Origin: Pieris napi
Lineage: Eukaryota > Arthropoda > Insecta > Lepidoptera > Pieridae
Reading direction: 5' to 3'
Assembly: GCF_905475465.1 (NCBI RefSeq)
Contig: NC_062243.1
Span: 2,686,001-2,750,000, forward strand
Length of the DNA stretch: 64,000 nt
Shown here: positions 34,306 to 44,532 of the stretch, piece after piece
Layout of the letters: each line of letters opens with the position of its first letter
Position numbering within the stretch: position 1 is the first letter of the stretch
Notes under the pieces: model-generated
Databases searched by the model: none
What the model saw: the letters and a program-made list of their open reading frames with translations, nothing else
Told to the model about the DNA's origin: nothing
Made by a program: the position numbers and the translations under genes

Positions 34306-35570
34306 CGTGGGTAACACTGAAAATGTTTAGAACTGGCCAGTTAGAAACATTGCTAATGAAAACTTTTTTGAATTTCAATTTTAGAACTCTTTGGTAACCT
34401 AATGTAGTATATTGCATTCATTTGTTTTTGTGAAATGGCGGCAAATCTAAAACCCTTGTTACACGTGAAAATATACCTAACGCGAGAAAATTTTCTGTCA
34501 ATGATTTATTATGACTTTCGCTGTGAGCTTACTCAACAACAAAGCTATGATACGCTGCGATTAGCATTTCTTAATGGAGCCCCATCTCGTGCCACTATTT
34601 ACAATTGGTTTAACGAGTTAAAGCGTGGACGTAGCAATCTCAATGATGATCCGCGTGAGAGACATCCTTTAACAGCGACTATTGAAGATAACCTCAGTGC
34701 TGTGCGACGCATGATAGAGGAAGATAAGAGAGTGACCTATCAACAGATTTGCAAGCCTAGGCTTTGGTATTAGTCAAGTTCAATTAATAGTACACAAAGA
34801 TTCAGGCGTCAGGAAGCTTTGTACTAGATGGATGCCAAATACTTTAACCGACGACCAGAAACACCTTCGCATGGACTGGTGTCGCCAAATGTTAGATAAG
34901 TTCAATGGCGGTGACGCAAATGCTGTATTTGACATCGTCACAGGTGATGAAAGCTGGATATGTTGCTACGAACCCGAAACCAAAATACAATCAGGTGTTT
35001 CCTTTACAGGATCGGCCAACTAAGGTAAAGAAAGAAAGAAGTCAAGGAAAAAAGATGATTGTCTCATTCTTTGGTCGGAAATATCATTTCGCGACAGTTG
35101 TGCTAGAAGATGGAAGGACAGTTACTGCAGACTGATATGTCATCGCTGTTTGCCTGTTGTCTTGGAAAAAATTCAACACCAACACCCTCACAGCAAGATC
35201 CTCCTTCACCACGACAATGCTTCGGCGAACTTCGCAAACCTGACTGTTAAATATTTGACTATGGCAGGTGTCGAGATAATTAGTCATCCGCCATACAGTC
35301 CTGACCTGGTGCCTTGCAACTTTCATTAATTCCCAAGAACTAAAGATTCGAGGTATTCGCTTTATGAACCCTGAAGATGCGGTGAAATCGTACGAAAATG
35401 CCATAGAAGAGACCCCTAAGGAAGAATGGGCCCACTGCTTTTCTCAGTGGTTCCATCGAATGCAACGATGTGTAGAGAGGAACGGAGATTACTTCGAAAA
35501 ACAATAAAAGTATTGTCAACATACATAAAGCCGCTTTTCATTTTCAAAAAAAAATTCAGTGTTACCTAGG
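34306..35570 (+). mobile_element. mariner element, full length but dead
   Basis: 1265 bp between TA target duplications (34304-34305 and 35571-35572). The terminal inverted repeats start CGTGGGTAACACTGAA at the left and CCTAGGTAACACTGAA (complement) at the right. A single degenerate transposase gene lies inside. Length and termini fit a complete mariner copy. Confidence 0.93.
34435..35507 (+). pseudogene. mariner transposase, frameshifted
   Basis: Starts at a true ATG. Residues S-M-I-Y-Y-D-F-R-C-x-L-T-Q-Q-Q, P-S-R-A-T-I-Y-N-W-F and V-R-R-M-I-E-E-D match the mariner N-terminal helix-turn-helix region. Later frames give T-G-D-E-S-W-I-C-C-Y-E-P-E-T-K (first catalytic Asp), H-H-D-N-A-S (second) and H-P-P-Y-S-P-D-L-V-P-C-N-F-H. 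The third catalytic Asp of the D,D34D triad, which falls in P-C-D-F, is Asn here, and a stop follows two codons later. Several frameshifts separate the pieces. Ends R-M-Q-R-C-V-E-R-N-G-D-Y-F-E-K-Q-stop. Inactive. Confidence 0.92.
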
Positions 35571-35882
35571 TATTTTCTATATATGTTGCAGATTATGAAA
35601 TAGCATTAATGCATTCAATTAAATACAAAAGGTGAACAATAATTATGTTTAGGATGAGGATAATGATAAAACATTTAATTAAATATATGGAAATGCACCT
35701 TATTGCCACGTGTTTATGAATTCCGCACGTGAGAGCAACAATTCTCTAACCTTAGGTGCATTAAAGCTAATTGTAATATTTATTATTGTTTGTACTTGCA
35801 AATGGAATAACTGAGACAATCGCATCTATTGAGGACTTTTCTCACATAATATAAAATTATTATACATGAAATCAAACATATA

Positions 35883-36055
35883 TTTTTTTAATAGAACAGG
35901 GGGCAAACGGGCAGGAGGCTCACCTGATGTTAAGTGATACCGCCCATGGACACTCTCAATTCCAGAGGGCTCGCGTGTGCGTTGCCGGCCTTTTAAGAAT
36001 TGGTACGCTCTTTTCTTAAAAATATTTCTGGCTCAGTTTATTCTAAAAATCTAGT
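35883..36055 (-). repeat. LINE tail (family L1t)
   Basis: ggcaggaggctcacctgatg, ttaagtgataccgcccatgg, ttgccggccttttaagaatt in inverted order. No ORF left. Confidence 0.75.
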
Positions 36056-36246
36056 TCTGTTGAGAGATTTTTTAAAAAAAACAGGGAAATAACTATAGGG
36101 AATTAATCTTATTAAAAACATGTAAATACAAAAATTTAATTGTAACATGTTAAATTTAGAAATGGGCTTTTATTTATACTTAAGTTGAGGATAGATATGT
36201 CTCATTACTATTAAATCTTTAAAATGATTATTATAGTATTCACACC

Positions 36247-36494
36247 AATTCACAATTCACACCAATTGATCTAGTCCCATGCTAAGCTGGTGAAGCTTGT
36301 GTTATGGGTACTAGGCAACGGATATACATACATATTATAGATAGATAGACATATAAATACATATTTAAACACCCAAGACCTAAGCACAACACCAAATGCT
36401 TATCTCATCGATGTTCGTCTCAGCCGGGGATCGAACCCGGGACCCATGGTTTCGCAGTCAGGGGTACTAACCACTAGACCAATGAGTCGTCAGT
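36247..36494 (-). repeat. SINE family 2, copy 2
   Basis: Nearly identical to the copy at 32780 through caaatgct-atc-tcatcgatgttcgtct and gggatcgaacccgggaccca to accactagaccaatgagtcg. Confidence 0.9.
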
Positions 36495-37144
36495 ATCGTG
36501 ATAGGTTGTTATTCACCAATTTAGTAATCGATTAATAAACATTTAATTATTAATGAACTATATAAATCTCAATGAACATTACTGAAACCGGATTTAAAAA
36601 TAATTAAGCGTCACCACACACGTCATTGTTTTGTTATTATGCCAAGAGACATATTTATAAGGTAACGGAACTTGAAGATCAAGAAGAACTGCAATATACG
36701 TCACTTCAGTTAATAAAAAAATATTACTTTTTCGGAAATAGATGCCATTAGATAAAATAGATGCCTATGTGTGTTTCGTTAGTAATAAATGTTACATCTG
36801 TCTGTAATAAAAAGGTAGTAATAGCACGAAAATCTCTCTCTCTCTTTTCTCTCATATTTACTAGCGGTCAATAATTCGGTTAAGGCTATCAATTCTTTTT
36901 TTCTTGTTAAATAACCGACATTCGCAAAAACCAATCCCAAATTTCCGCTTATTAAATAAAAAAGATTTTTAGGATGTGTGTATTAAATGTGTACACAAAC
37001 TAGCCTTCGTCAAAACAAGTTACATTCCGAGATGTAGTACTACGTCATCAAACCACAGATTTGGGAAATGTGTGAATACCTGTGGTCGCTTCTTGTATTA
37101 ACTTACGTCATGGACTACTTCATAGTTAAATTGATTTAAAAACC
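36495..37144. other. Intergenic AT-rich DNA
   Basis: A CT-rich microsatellite (ctctctctctctt) near 36835. No gene seen. Confidence 0.4.
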
Positions 37145-37384
37145 CAGTGTTAATTAAAAGGCCCTTGAAAAAGGCCCTCATTACAAAAATTATTTTTTAT
37201 TTACACGAGACATTTAATATTATATACGAACGAGATACATGTCGCCATCAGACTAGCCCAATTTTAGTCTAATGGGCTCATTCTGATGTGTATCACACTG
37301 TATCTTTAATGCCCTTTTGAACTGATTAATCACGCTAATGTTACGAACCTTAGACGGCAACTGATTATAGATCAATTTTTGCCG
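37145..37384 (-). mobile_element. LINE ORF C-terminus with 3' UTR
   Basis: The minus strand reads Y-N-Q-L-P-S-K-V-R-N-I-S-V-I-N-Q-F-K-R-A-L-K and stops. The Y-N-x-L-P-x-x-[IV]-R-N ... F-K-R pattern marks LINE C-termini. The 3' side ends in AAATAAAAAAT. Confidence 0.6.
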
Positions 37385-37492
37385 CGCACCACCACTATGT
37401 GGAACCCTCTGGCATTGAGAGTGTCCATGGGCGGCGGTATCACATCAGGTGAGCCTCCTGCCCGTTTGTCATATGTTCTATAAAAAAAAATG
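37385..37492 (+). repeat. LINE tail (family L1t)
   Basis: accaccactatgtggaaccc, tctggcattgagagtgtcca, ggtgagcctcctgcccgttt, then tctataaaaaaaaa. Abuts the opposite-facing LINE end on its left. Confidence 0.75.
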
Positions 37493-37974
37493 TTTAATCC
37501 GATTTTTGATATACGAAAAATCTAAAATAGTCTCAAGTCAACACTGAATTTCATCCTAATAACGGATAAATTTAACAAATTTTCGCAGCTATACCGGATA
37601 ATTGCCTAAAAAATATTAGTAAAACAAATGCAGAAATGAGATACAAATCCACGCCCCAAGAAAAACTTGAAGTCCGATATACATCTACTCTTGAAAGGTC
37701 GTTTCGCCTGGTTTAACATTATATCACAACCTTGACTTGATGAGGTACCTGGTTATACAAATACATATATCACGAAATTATTGAAATATCAATATTTATT
37801 AAAAAATTATGAATCTACCCTTGTTTACACGTTTTTCTGTAATAAAAAGTTAATTAAGTAGAGCCCTAAGGTATTAAATGTTTATTTGCCGGTCTGTGGT
37901 AACGTTATAATTAGGTCATTTTCTGCGTGAATTTTGAACCTTATGATTTCTTTATTTTTGTCTTTATTAAGACA

Positions 37975-38640
37975 TCATGGAACATTTCGATCTAGCCTAA
38001 CTTAAGACTAATAAGTGATTTAAGTCTAACCTAATTTACTAACAAGGATATTTACCACAAGAAAGTATCTGTTTAAAGGCCGGCAACGCACTCGCGAGCC
38101 CTCTGACATTGAGAGTGTGTATGGGCGGCGGTATCACTTAACATCAGGTGAGCCTCCTGCCCGTTTGCCCCCCGTTCTATAAAAAAAAAAGTATCCAATA
38201 ACACGACTTACAGTCTCTATTAAAGGCAAGATACTCTGTTCTTGTGTTAAATTTTATCACTCACTGTTTAGCACATAATACTAACATGCACTTACACCAA
38301 TTCACTAGTTCAAATGGTTTTTGTCCTTTTCAATCTTCTCACTAGGCCCGTGGTGTCAAGGAGTTGAATAGCCTCGACATTCACGTGATTGTGGAGCCTA
38401 TGTTCGTGGGCTCCAGCAGTCTTTTTTATTATTGTGGCGACCTCCTCTATATTACGGTCACGATGGAGGTCGTAATTGCGAATGTACCTGGGAGCATTGA
38501 CTATTCCCCTTGAGCACTTTGTTTTGGAATCGCTTGATTATTTGGATGTGACTATTACTGGTACAGCCCCACAGCTGGCAATCATAACTCCATACACCTC
38601 CATACACTCCATACACCTGACACAACACCTCAATGATTAT
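37975..38640 (-). mobile_element. Jockey-clade LINE fragment: ORF C-terminus and 3' UTR, with nested insertion
   Basis: The minus-strand pieces W-S-Y-D-C-Q-L-W-G-C-T-S, I-I-K-R-F-Q-N-K-V-L, then (shifted) L-R-P-P-S and H-V-N-V-E-A-I-Q-L-L-D match jockey-type RT C-termini (W-G-C-T, I-Q-R-F-Q-N-K). The 3' UTR (37975-38340) matches 10386-10622 and is split by a LINE tail at 38070-38187. A short CCATACACCT-type tandem near 38590 interrupts the coding part. Confidence 0.78.
38070..38187 (+). mobile_element. LINE tail (L1t) inserted into a jockey 3' UTR
   Basis: 118 bp starting tgtttaaaggccggcaacgc and ending in an A-run, bounded by the 8-bp repeat aaagtatc (38062-38069 and 38188-38195). The host sequence is continuous across it when compared with 10386-10622. 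Confidence 0.82.
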
Positions 38641-38869
38641 TAACACCTCGATCGTATTGTACTCTTATAAAGGATTAAATAAATATTTACTTTTCAAAAA
38701 ACATTATATTCCCGGAGGATGCTATTTGGGAACCCTTTTTCTTTTGTTTTTTGTTGTAAATAAATCCGGAAATAAATGTTAAATAACTGTTTGAAAGCCC
38801 TGGAAACTCTGCGAATATTTAGATTCAGATTAGCATTTTTATTTAATTCTTTATTAGACTAGTTCTTCC

Positions 38870-39092
38870 ACAAATGTTAAGTCGCTTTTTGCCGCTTTTA
38901 TGTGGAACCAGCTGCCCACTGAAGTATTTACGAATCAATTCGGCTTAGGGTCCCTTCAACAAAAGAGCTTACCAACTCTTGAAAGGCCGGCAACGCACTT
39001 GCGAATCTTCTGGCAATGTGTCCATGGGTGGCGGGGAGGTATCACTTAACATCGGTGAGCCTCTTGCCTGTTTGCCTCCTGTTACATAAAAA
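38870..39092 (+). repeat. LINE tail (family L1t) with coding remnant
   Basis: tatgtggaaccagctgccca, cgaatcaattcggcttaggg, aaaggccggcaacgcacttg, ggtgagcctcttgcctgttt, then an A-run. Frame remnants W-N-Q-L-P and N-Q-F-G-L. Confidence 0.75.
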
Positions 39093-39265
39093 ACTTTCCT
39101 AAAATAGGGAATCCAAAATAATGTTTCCAGCTTTTCCTTTTAAAAAAAGATAATTTGTGTTTGCGTATCTCGTAAGTACTGAAAATCTATTTGTTGATAT
39201 GTGAATGCTGTTTAAAAGCGAAACCGGATTACAAGTGTTTGTAGCATGCAAAAACATCTTACATA

Positions 39266-39584
39266 CTAGGGGTATTCAATAAAAAGTGCTAATGACAATG
39301 ACGCAAGTATATTTTATTAAATGTTATTTTATTTTTCGACGTAGTCACATTTCAGGTTTATACACGTTGTATACCTTTTTTCTAAAGCTAAAAACCTGAT
39401 CCCTTAAAACCCGTGTACCATGGCGGCAACTGCGTCATCGTCTTCAAATTTAGGGCCCCTGAGATGTTACTCTGTGGGGTGAAGGTGAAACAAAACACGT
39501 TAGCCAGTTTGCCACGCCGTTGCTTGCGTATTTCTTCCCGCAACTTTGTTATTTGTTCTGCAAACATAGGTCCCCGTCATATTT
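39266..39584 (-). mobile_element. Unclassified transposon fragment
   Basis: Starts ctaggggtattcaataaaaa, which looks like a terminal repeat, and on the minus strand reads K-L-R-E-E-I-R-K-Q-R-R-G-K-L-A-N-V. Cut at its right side by the LINE at 39585. Might be a Tc1/mariner-like remnant; not certain. Confidence 0.3.
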
Positions 39585-40435
39585 CAAATCAAATCAAAAT
39601 ACGTTTATTCAATTTAGATGCTTCTTAGAGCATGCTTATGAACGTCAACAACGTTTACAAAATTCACGAAAGAGCAGGACTACGCCATCCGTTCGCAAAA
39701 CTACCAGGAGGCCTTGTTCTGAGAAGAACGGGCAAGAAACTCAGCAAGTTTTGCCCTCCCTTTACATTACAATTATTCAAAGGAAAATGTCATAAACCAC
39801 AACGTCATTAAAGTTACATAAGTAAAAAAAAATAAAAATCTGTTCTGTGATTTACCACATTCACCATTACACACATATTCATACATAATTAGAACTATTG
39901 CCAAGCATTTTTATCTTCCAGGTAGTCATTGACTGTGTAGTAACCTTTACACATTAAGGTTTTTTTTATATGTGTTTTGAATCTGTTTAAAGGCAGTTCC
40001 AATATTTCACTAGGAATCATGTTATAGCAGCGTATACTTAGGCCCATAAATGAAGTATTTATTTTCTGCAACCTGTAAGACGGCTGGAAAAGTTTTCCCT
40101 TATTTCTTGTATTCCTATTGTGAATGTCGCTGTTCTTTAAAAGAGAACTAATATTACTACGCACAAAAATGATACAGTTGTAAATATATTGGGAAGGTAC
40201 CGTCAAAATATCGATTTTCTTGAACAAATTTCTAAGTGAAGTGCCTGGTTTCAAGCAATAAATTGACCTAATAGCACGTTTTTGCATTTTGAATCCATGA
40301 TTAAGGTATTTGATAATTACCACCCCTATGGTTGTGCCAGATAATCCAGACCTATATCTTAACGGCGGAATCGTTTTATTTTTATACTTTAATTTTAACC
40401 GTTCCGACATGACGCAGGCAAATGACTTCTATTTT
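39585..40435 (-). mobile_element. LINE 3' part (CR1/jockey-like), ORF C-terminus open for 171 codons
   Basis: Reads Q-K-R-A-I-R-S-I-Y, L-F-K-K-I-D-I-L-T-V-P-S-Q-Y-I-Y, N-R-N-T-R-N-K-G-K-L, N-M-I-P-S-E-I-L-E-L-P, F-K-T-H-I-K-K-T-L, K-G-Y-Y-T-V-N-D-Y-L-E-D-K-N-A-W. This is a textbook LINE polymerase C-terminus, intact from 40410 to 39895. The 3' UTR ends in tandem TTTGA units (caaatcaaatcaaaat on the plus strand at 39585). 5'-truncated. Confidence 0.88.
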
Positions 40436-40824
40436 TAAAAAACAAAAGAGATTTGATAGCTTTTATTATTATTATATCTAATGTCTAGGCTATGCCTGCC
40501 AGTATTATTTTTTTTCCAAGAAGAATGTATTGCATTATTACTATTTATATGAATGAAAAAAATTCCAACTTTGAACTTTACACTCGATAAACAACGTGGT
40601 CTAGATATGATAGAAATGTGGCCTCTCTAACCATATTTTATGTCATACAACTAGTCAAAGTTGAGGAAAACTGTCATAATAATATTTGTATCAAAACGAC
40701 GCGACAGCTTAACTTGGCATTTATAAATATATTGATTTACAACGTACAATCTGTTGTTGTAGTTTGATAAATTTATGATGGGTAAAACGTATACATGTTT
40801 CTGTAATGGCACACTTTTTCAACG
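40436..40824. other. Intergenic AT-rich DNA
   Basis: Nothing recognised. Confidence 0.4.
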
Positions 40825-40930
40825 GAGATCAAATAGACAGAGGACTCTCCTTATGTTAAGTGATAACTTCCAACCCATGGGCACACGGAAATCGAGTGAG
40901 TTGTCGGCCTTTCAGAAATTGATGTTTCGG
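40825..40930 (-). repeat. LINE tail (family L1t), diverged
   Basis: ctccttatgttaagtgataa, cccatgggcacacgg, gtcggcctttcagaaattga in the family's inverted order. Confidence 0.6.
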
Positions 40931-41071
40931 TGTTTTATAGCAAAATCAGCTCAATAATTTGTATGCGAAACTTAACCCTGACATCGTGCGAATCCAGGCG
41001 ATACACAAGTGGAGATTATCTAGAAACAGATTTTTACTCATAAGTAATTTTAGAATCAGTTATGGTAAAGT

Positions 41072-41335
41072 TATTGTAGAGCAGTGTTGGCCTAGTGGCT
41101 TCAGCGTGCGACTCTCATACCTGACGTCGGTTCGATCCCCGGCTGTGCACCAATGGACTTTTTTCCTATGTACGCATTTCTATGCTCGAACGGTGAAGGA
41201 TAACATCGTGAGGAAACCGACATGAGACCCAAAAAGTCGGCGTGTGTCAGGCACTGGAGGCTGATCACCTACTTGAAACGGATTCAGAAATCTGAGGCCA
41301 AGAACTAAAAAGCTTGTAGCGCCACTGGTTTATTT
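41072..41335 (+). repeat. SINE family 1 with 12-bp target duplication
   Basis: Flanked by ttatggtaaagt on both sides (41060-41071 and 41336-41347). Boxes tggcctagtgg and ggttcgatccc intact. Short internal deletions relative to the 15953 copy. Confidence 0.93.
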
Positions 41336-41697
41336 TTATGGTAAAGTAATGGAAATAGAAATCAGGACTTAATATATAGAGAAACTAGTATTATCAGTAA
41401 ATAACTTAATATAAACTTTAAAAGCAAAATACATCTTGTTTACAAGACTATATGTGTTCAACTATTTTATTAAATAATGTAAAATATTGTTGTACGGTTC
41501 CTGGGTCATCGGGGTGCTTTTAATAATAAAGGATTTTAGTTTTACTCTATATTAACCATTACAACAATAGAATATAAGCGAAATTATGAAATGTTAATTG
41601 CTATGTAACGTATTAATGCAATGTAACACTTGAGTGCCTACGTCTGGCTATACTCGGGGCGTAACTCGGACGATTTAGGAAATCGCTTATAAAATGT
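41336..41697. other. Intergenic DNA
   Basis: Nothing recognised beyond the SINE duplication. Confidence 0.4.
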
Positions 41698-42134
41698 ACT
41701 AGCTGCCGCCGCGAACTTCGTTTCTCCTTAATGTGATTTTACTTAGCCTACCTTTTTAGTACATACCAACTTGGAACATTTTGCTATACTACCCCAGTCT
41801 GTTAGATTTTCTGGAATGACATTTTTTTATTTCTGTGTATTTTTCTCTATATAAACCTCAGAGCTCAGGTCATAAGATTTTAATTAACAAATAAAAATAG
41901 GGGTTGATCGTAGAGGAGTGAAAATTAGGGGTGGTATGTATTTTTGAATGCTGTATCATAAAAAGAAAACAAAAAAAAATGGCCAAAGAAATAAAAATAA
42001 AATGTTAGGGGTGGACAACCCTTATCAATAAGCATAGCCTACCGAATATGCATGTAAAATTTTATAAAAATTGGTCCAGCCGTTTCGGAGGACAATGGTA
42101 ACTAACATTGTGACACGAGAATTTTATATATAAG
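41698..42134 (+). repeat. Interspersed repeat R2, longer copy
   Basis: Starts ctagctgccgccgcgaactt, contains aggggttgatcgtagaggag, tggtccagccgtttcggagg and ends gtgacacgagaattttatat. The first 180 bases differ from the 22350 copy, suggesting a related subfamily. Confidence 0.65.
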
Positions 42135-42734
42135 AAGAAGCCTGAGTGAGCAAAATGTGCAGCCTTGGCTCGTACAATTGTAAATAACACACGTGCATCT
42201 CGCGTCGCGGAAATCATGACATAATGATCGACTTGTACTATGTAATCCGACTAATTGGATATCCAATGACCCGTGAACCCAATACGCGGAACACCTACGA
42301 ACTCAAATAAATAACATGCATTTACCTGAATGCAATTATTTACTTCGTACAAGTAAGCCGAAAGCTTTGAATTAATTCAATTTCAAACTAATTGGAACAC
42401 GACAGTTAGGTTTCCCGTTACTTTATTATTGGGTTAAAGTGATCTTTTGTCAAAATTATAATAATTATACGTAATTATGCGATAATAACGCACTTATGTA
42501 CTTTATATAAGCGTTTTTAATTTGAGAGTACATTGGTTGTTGTTAGAGGAATGTCTAAATAAAATAAAACTTTGTTTCAGCGGAGTACCTATTTATTGAG
42601 GACAAAAATACTGTTCTTATAACTAATTAATGGAATTTTAAACAACATGTAAATTATTTATTTTGTATTAAAGAAAATAGACAAGAATATTATATTATTG
42701 TTAGTAAAACGTTTTTAATGGATGTAAATTTATA
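42135..42734. other. Intergenic AT-rich DNA
   Basis: Nothing recognised. Confidence 0.4.
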
Positions 42735-43600
42735 AAAAAATACTTTTATTCAATAGCAAGTTACATTTTTAACAGATATTGGAGCCCCTGGAGTCTAGGG
42801 AGTCCTCCGCTCTTCCAATGGTATAACGAAATAGTAACTTAACAATAATTGAAATCAAAATACTATATTATAAAGAAAAACATAAATCCAAGACTAATTA
42901 CTAAACTAAGGATTTACAGGTTTACATTTGTACGCACCAGAATGATAATCTTAAGGAAGGGATGGATGGGGTGGGAGGTGGAGGATGGTAGTGTAAAAAA
43001 CTTTAGAGGTGTCAAGGGACACCCGGATGGAACGAAATTCCTTTCGATTAATTTATATGTTAATTGGTATCATAACAGTATGATAGATTTTATCGACACC
43101 AATCTTACGGCGAAAAAAAAAAAGCCAACATCACGAGGTGTTCCCAGGCGGTCACCCATCCAAGTACTGACCTCGCCCGACGTTGCTTAACTTCGGTGAT
43201 CTGACGAAAACCGGTGTATTACAATAGCAAATAGCAAAAAAGTGTCGTGACAACTTTTCGTAAGAATTTTTTCCGTCTAGCCCCCTTTCACAACGCGCGA
43301 TAAGGAACTTCGTTCCAATAGTGTAAAGTGCAGTGTGGAAATTAAGAAGCCACGATGCCACTTGGTAATTAATAAATAAAAATAATTCGAATAATAATTT
43401 AGGGTAAATATTAAGGATTCTATTAAGTTTGTTGTATAGCTGACTAGACAGATACGAAAATTCCCGGTGTGAGAATTTGGTTTTACATTGAAACGATGAT
43501 GTAAACGCGAATTTAATATCGTTAGCAGACAACTGCATGCTGGCTATTTCACCTGATGTCATTTTGATGGGACGGGACATTGCGTTCTGACTGATCCTGA
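42735..43600 (-). mobile_element. LINE 3' end whose tail contains a 5S rRNA-derived segment
   Basis: On the minus strand, 43580 to about 43230 is an open frame with F-S-Y-L-S-S-Q-L-Y-N-K-L-N-R-I-L-N-I-Y, resembling some insect LINE C-termini. It runs into a 5S-like segment (43220-43124), a T-run, then about 370 bases of apparent 3' UTR with GAATTTCGTTCCATCCGG and a terminal TTGAATAAAAGTATTT. I infer one chimeric retroelement; it could instead be a 5S copy that landed in an older LINE. Confidence 0.5.
43124..43220 (-). pseudogene. 5S rRNA-derived sequence lacking its first ~20 nt
   Basis: The minus strand reads AATACACCGGTTTTCGTC, GATCACCGAAGTTAAGCAAC, GTCGGGCGAGGTCAGTACTT, GGATGGGTGACCGCCTGGGA, ACACCTCGTGATGTTGGCT, matching animal 5S rRNA from about position 22 to the end. 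The internal pol III control region (A box, intermediate element, C box) is essentially intact, and an 11-T run (A's at 43113-43123) follows. The 5' strand of helix I is replaced by unrelated sequence, so it cannot fold as 5S rRNA. Confidence 0.9.
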
Positions 43601-43715
43601 CCTCAACTGATCCATTATAGTGCTATGGAAGCGAAGGACGCGTGATTCGAGTATGTCATGTTTGATTTGTTTTGTAGATTACTTACCTTTCTGATCGTCA
43701 AGAATATATATGTTA

Positions 43716-44024
43716 ACGTAAAATTTTAAAAACCGTTAGATTGTAATCTATCTCGCGAGATTATAAACTGTCGAAAGATTGTGAACCTCAGCTTACTGCT
43801 TACAATTTAACGTATTATTATTCGGTAGATTGTACTACACTAACTTAGTTATCATTCAAACTTCTTTGGTCAATTGCAGATTAATTTTACTTTCCAACAA
43901 TTTCATATAACTACCGAATAATAATACGTTAAATTGTAAGCAGTTCGTTGAGGTTCACAATCTTTCGACAGTTTATAATCTCGCGAGATAGATTACAATC
44001 TAACGGTGTTTACAATTTTACGGT
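43716..44024. mobile_element. Long palindromic (foldback) element
   Basis: Arms of about 114 bp (43716-43829 and 43911-44024) share ccgttagattgtaatctatc, tctcgcgagattataaactg, tcgaaagattgtgaacctca and ttacaatttaacgtattatt with few mismatches, around an 80-base centre. No ORF. Flanks atatatat / catatata might hide the target duplication. Superfamily unknown. Confidence 0.88.
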
Positions 44025-44532
44025 GACATATATAAATAATGACAATTCGAGTGAACAATTTGTTAACGATGCGATGTTATGCTCCTTTTAATCACGAACT
44101 TTTGCTCAACAACAGGAAATTGTAAGAAACTGCAACTATTACACCATCATTCACTTCACATATTGTTAGTATATAATCTGTAAATAAAACTAAGTATTTG
44201 TTCAAAGAGGTAAATGAAAAAAATATTTACATATCTTTACTTCATCAACTCGTTCCTAACTATACAGCACACACATTTTATACAGATATAATCAGTGTAT
44301 ATAAATGCCCTAATCGGAATTAACTGTGTGATAAGGATATAACCTATGTTAAATTAATATAACCAGTACAAGGGAAAAATTTATAGTACGTGACTTCAAG
44401 CATTCATTGTTATTGTGGTTTCATTATTATCCTTTTGCCTATATAATGTGTAAGGAAAGTTTGTATGCGTCAGAAATGTTTAGAATTTGAAAACGAATTT
44501 TTCAATAATCGATCGTTACTTTGTTTTTAATT
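44025..44532. other. Intergenic AT-rich DNA
   Basis: Nothing recognised. Confidence 0.4.

Noticed and set aside
42849..43190. 113-codon plus-strand frame
   Set aside because: Crosses the 5S-derived segment in antisense; no protein motif.
43152..43580. 142-codon frame as a host gene
   Set aside because: It runs straight into 5S rRNA-like sequence and its N-terminal part looks like a LINE end.
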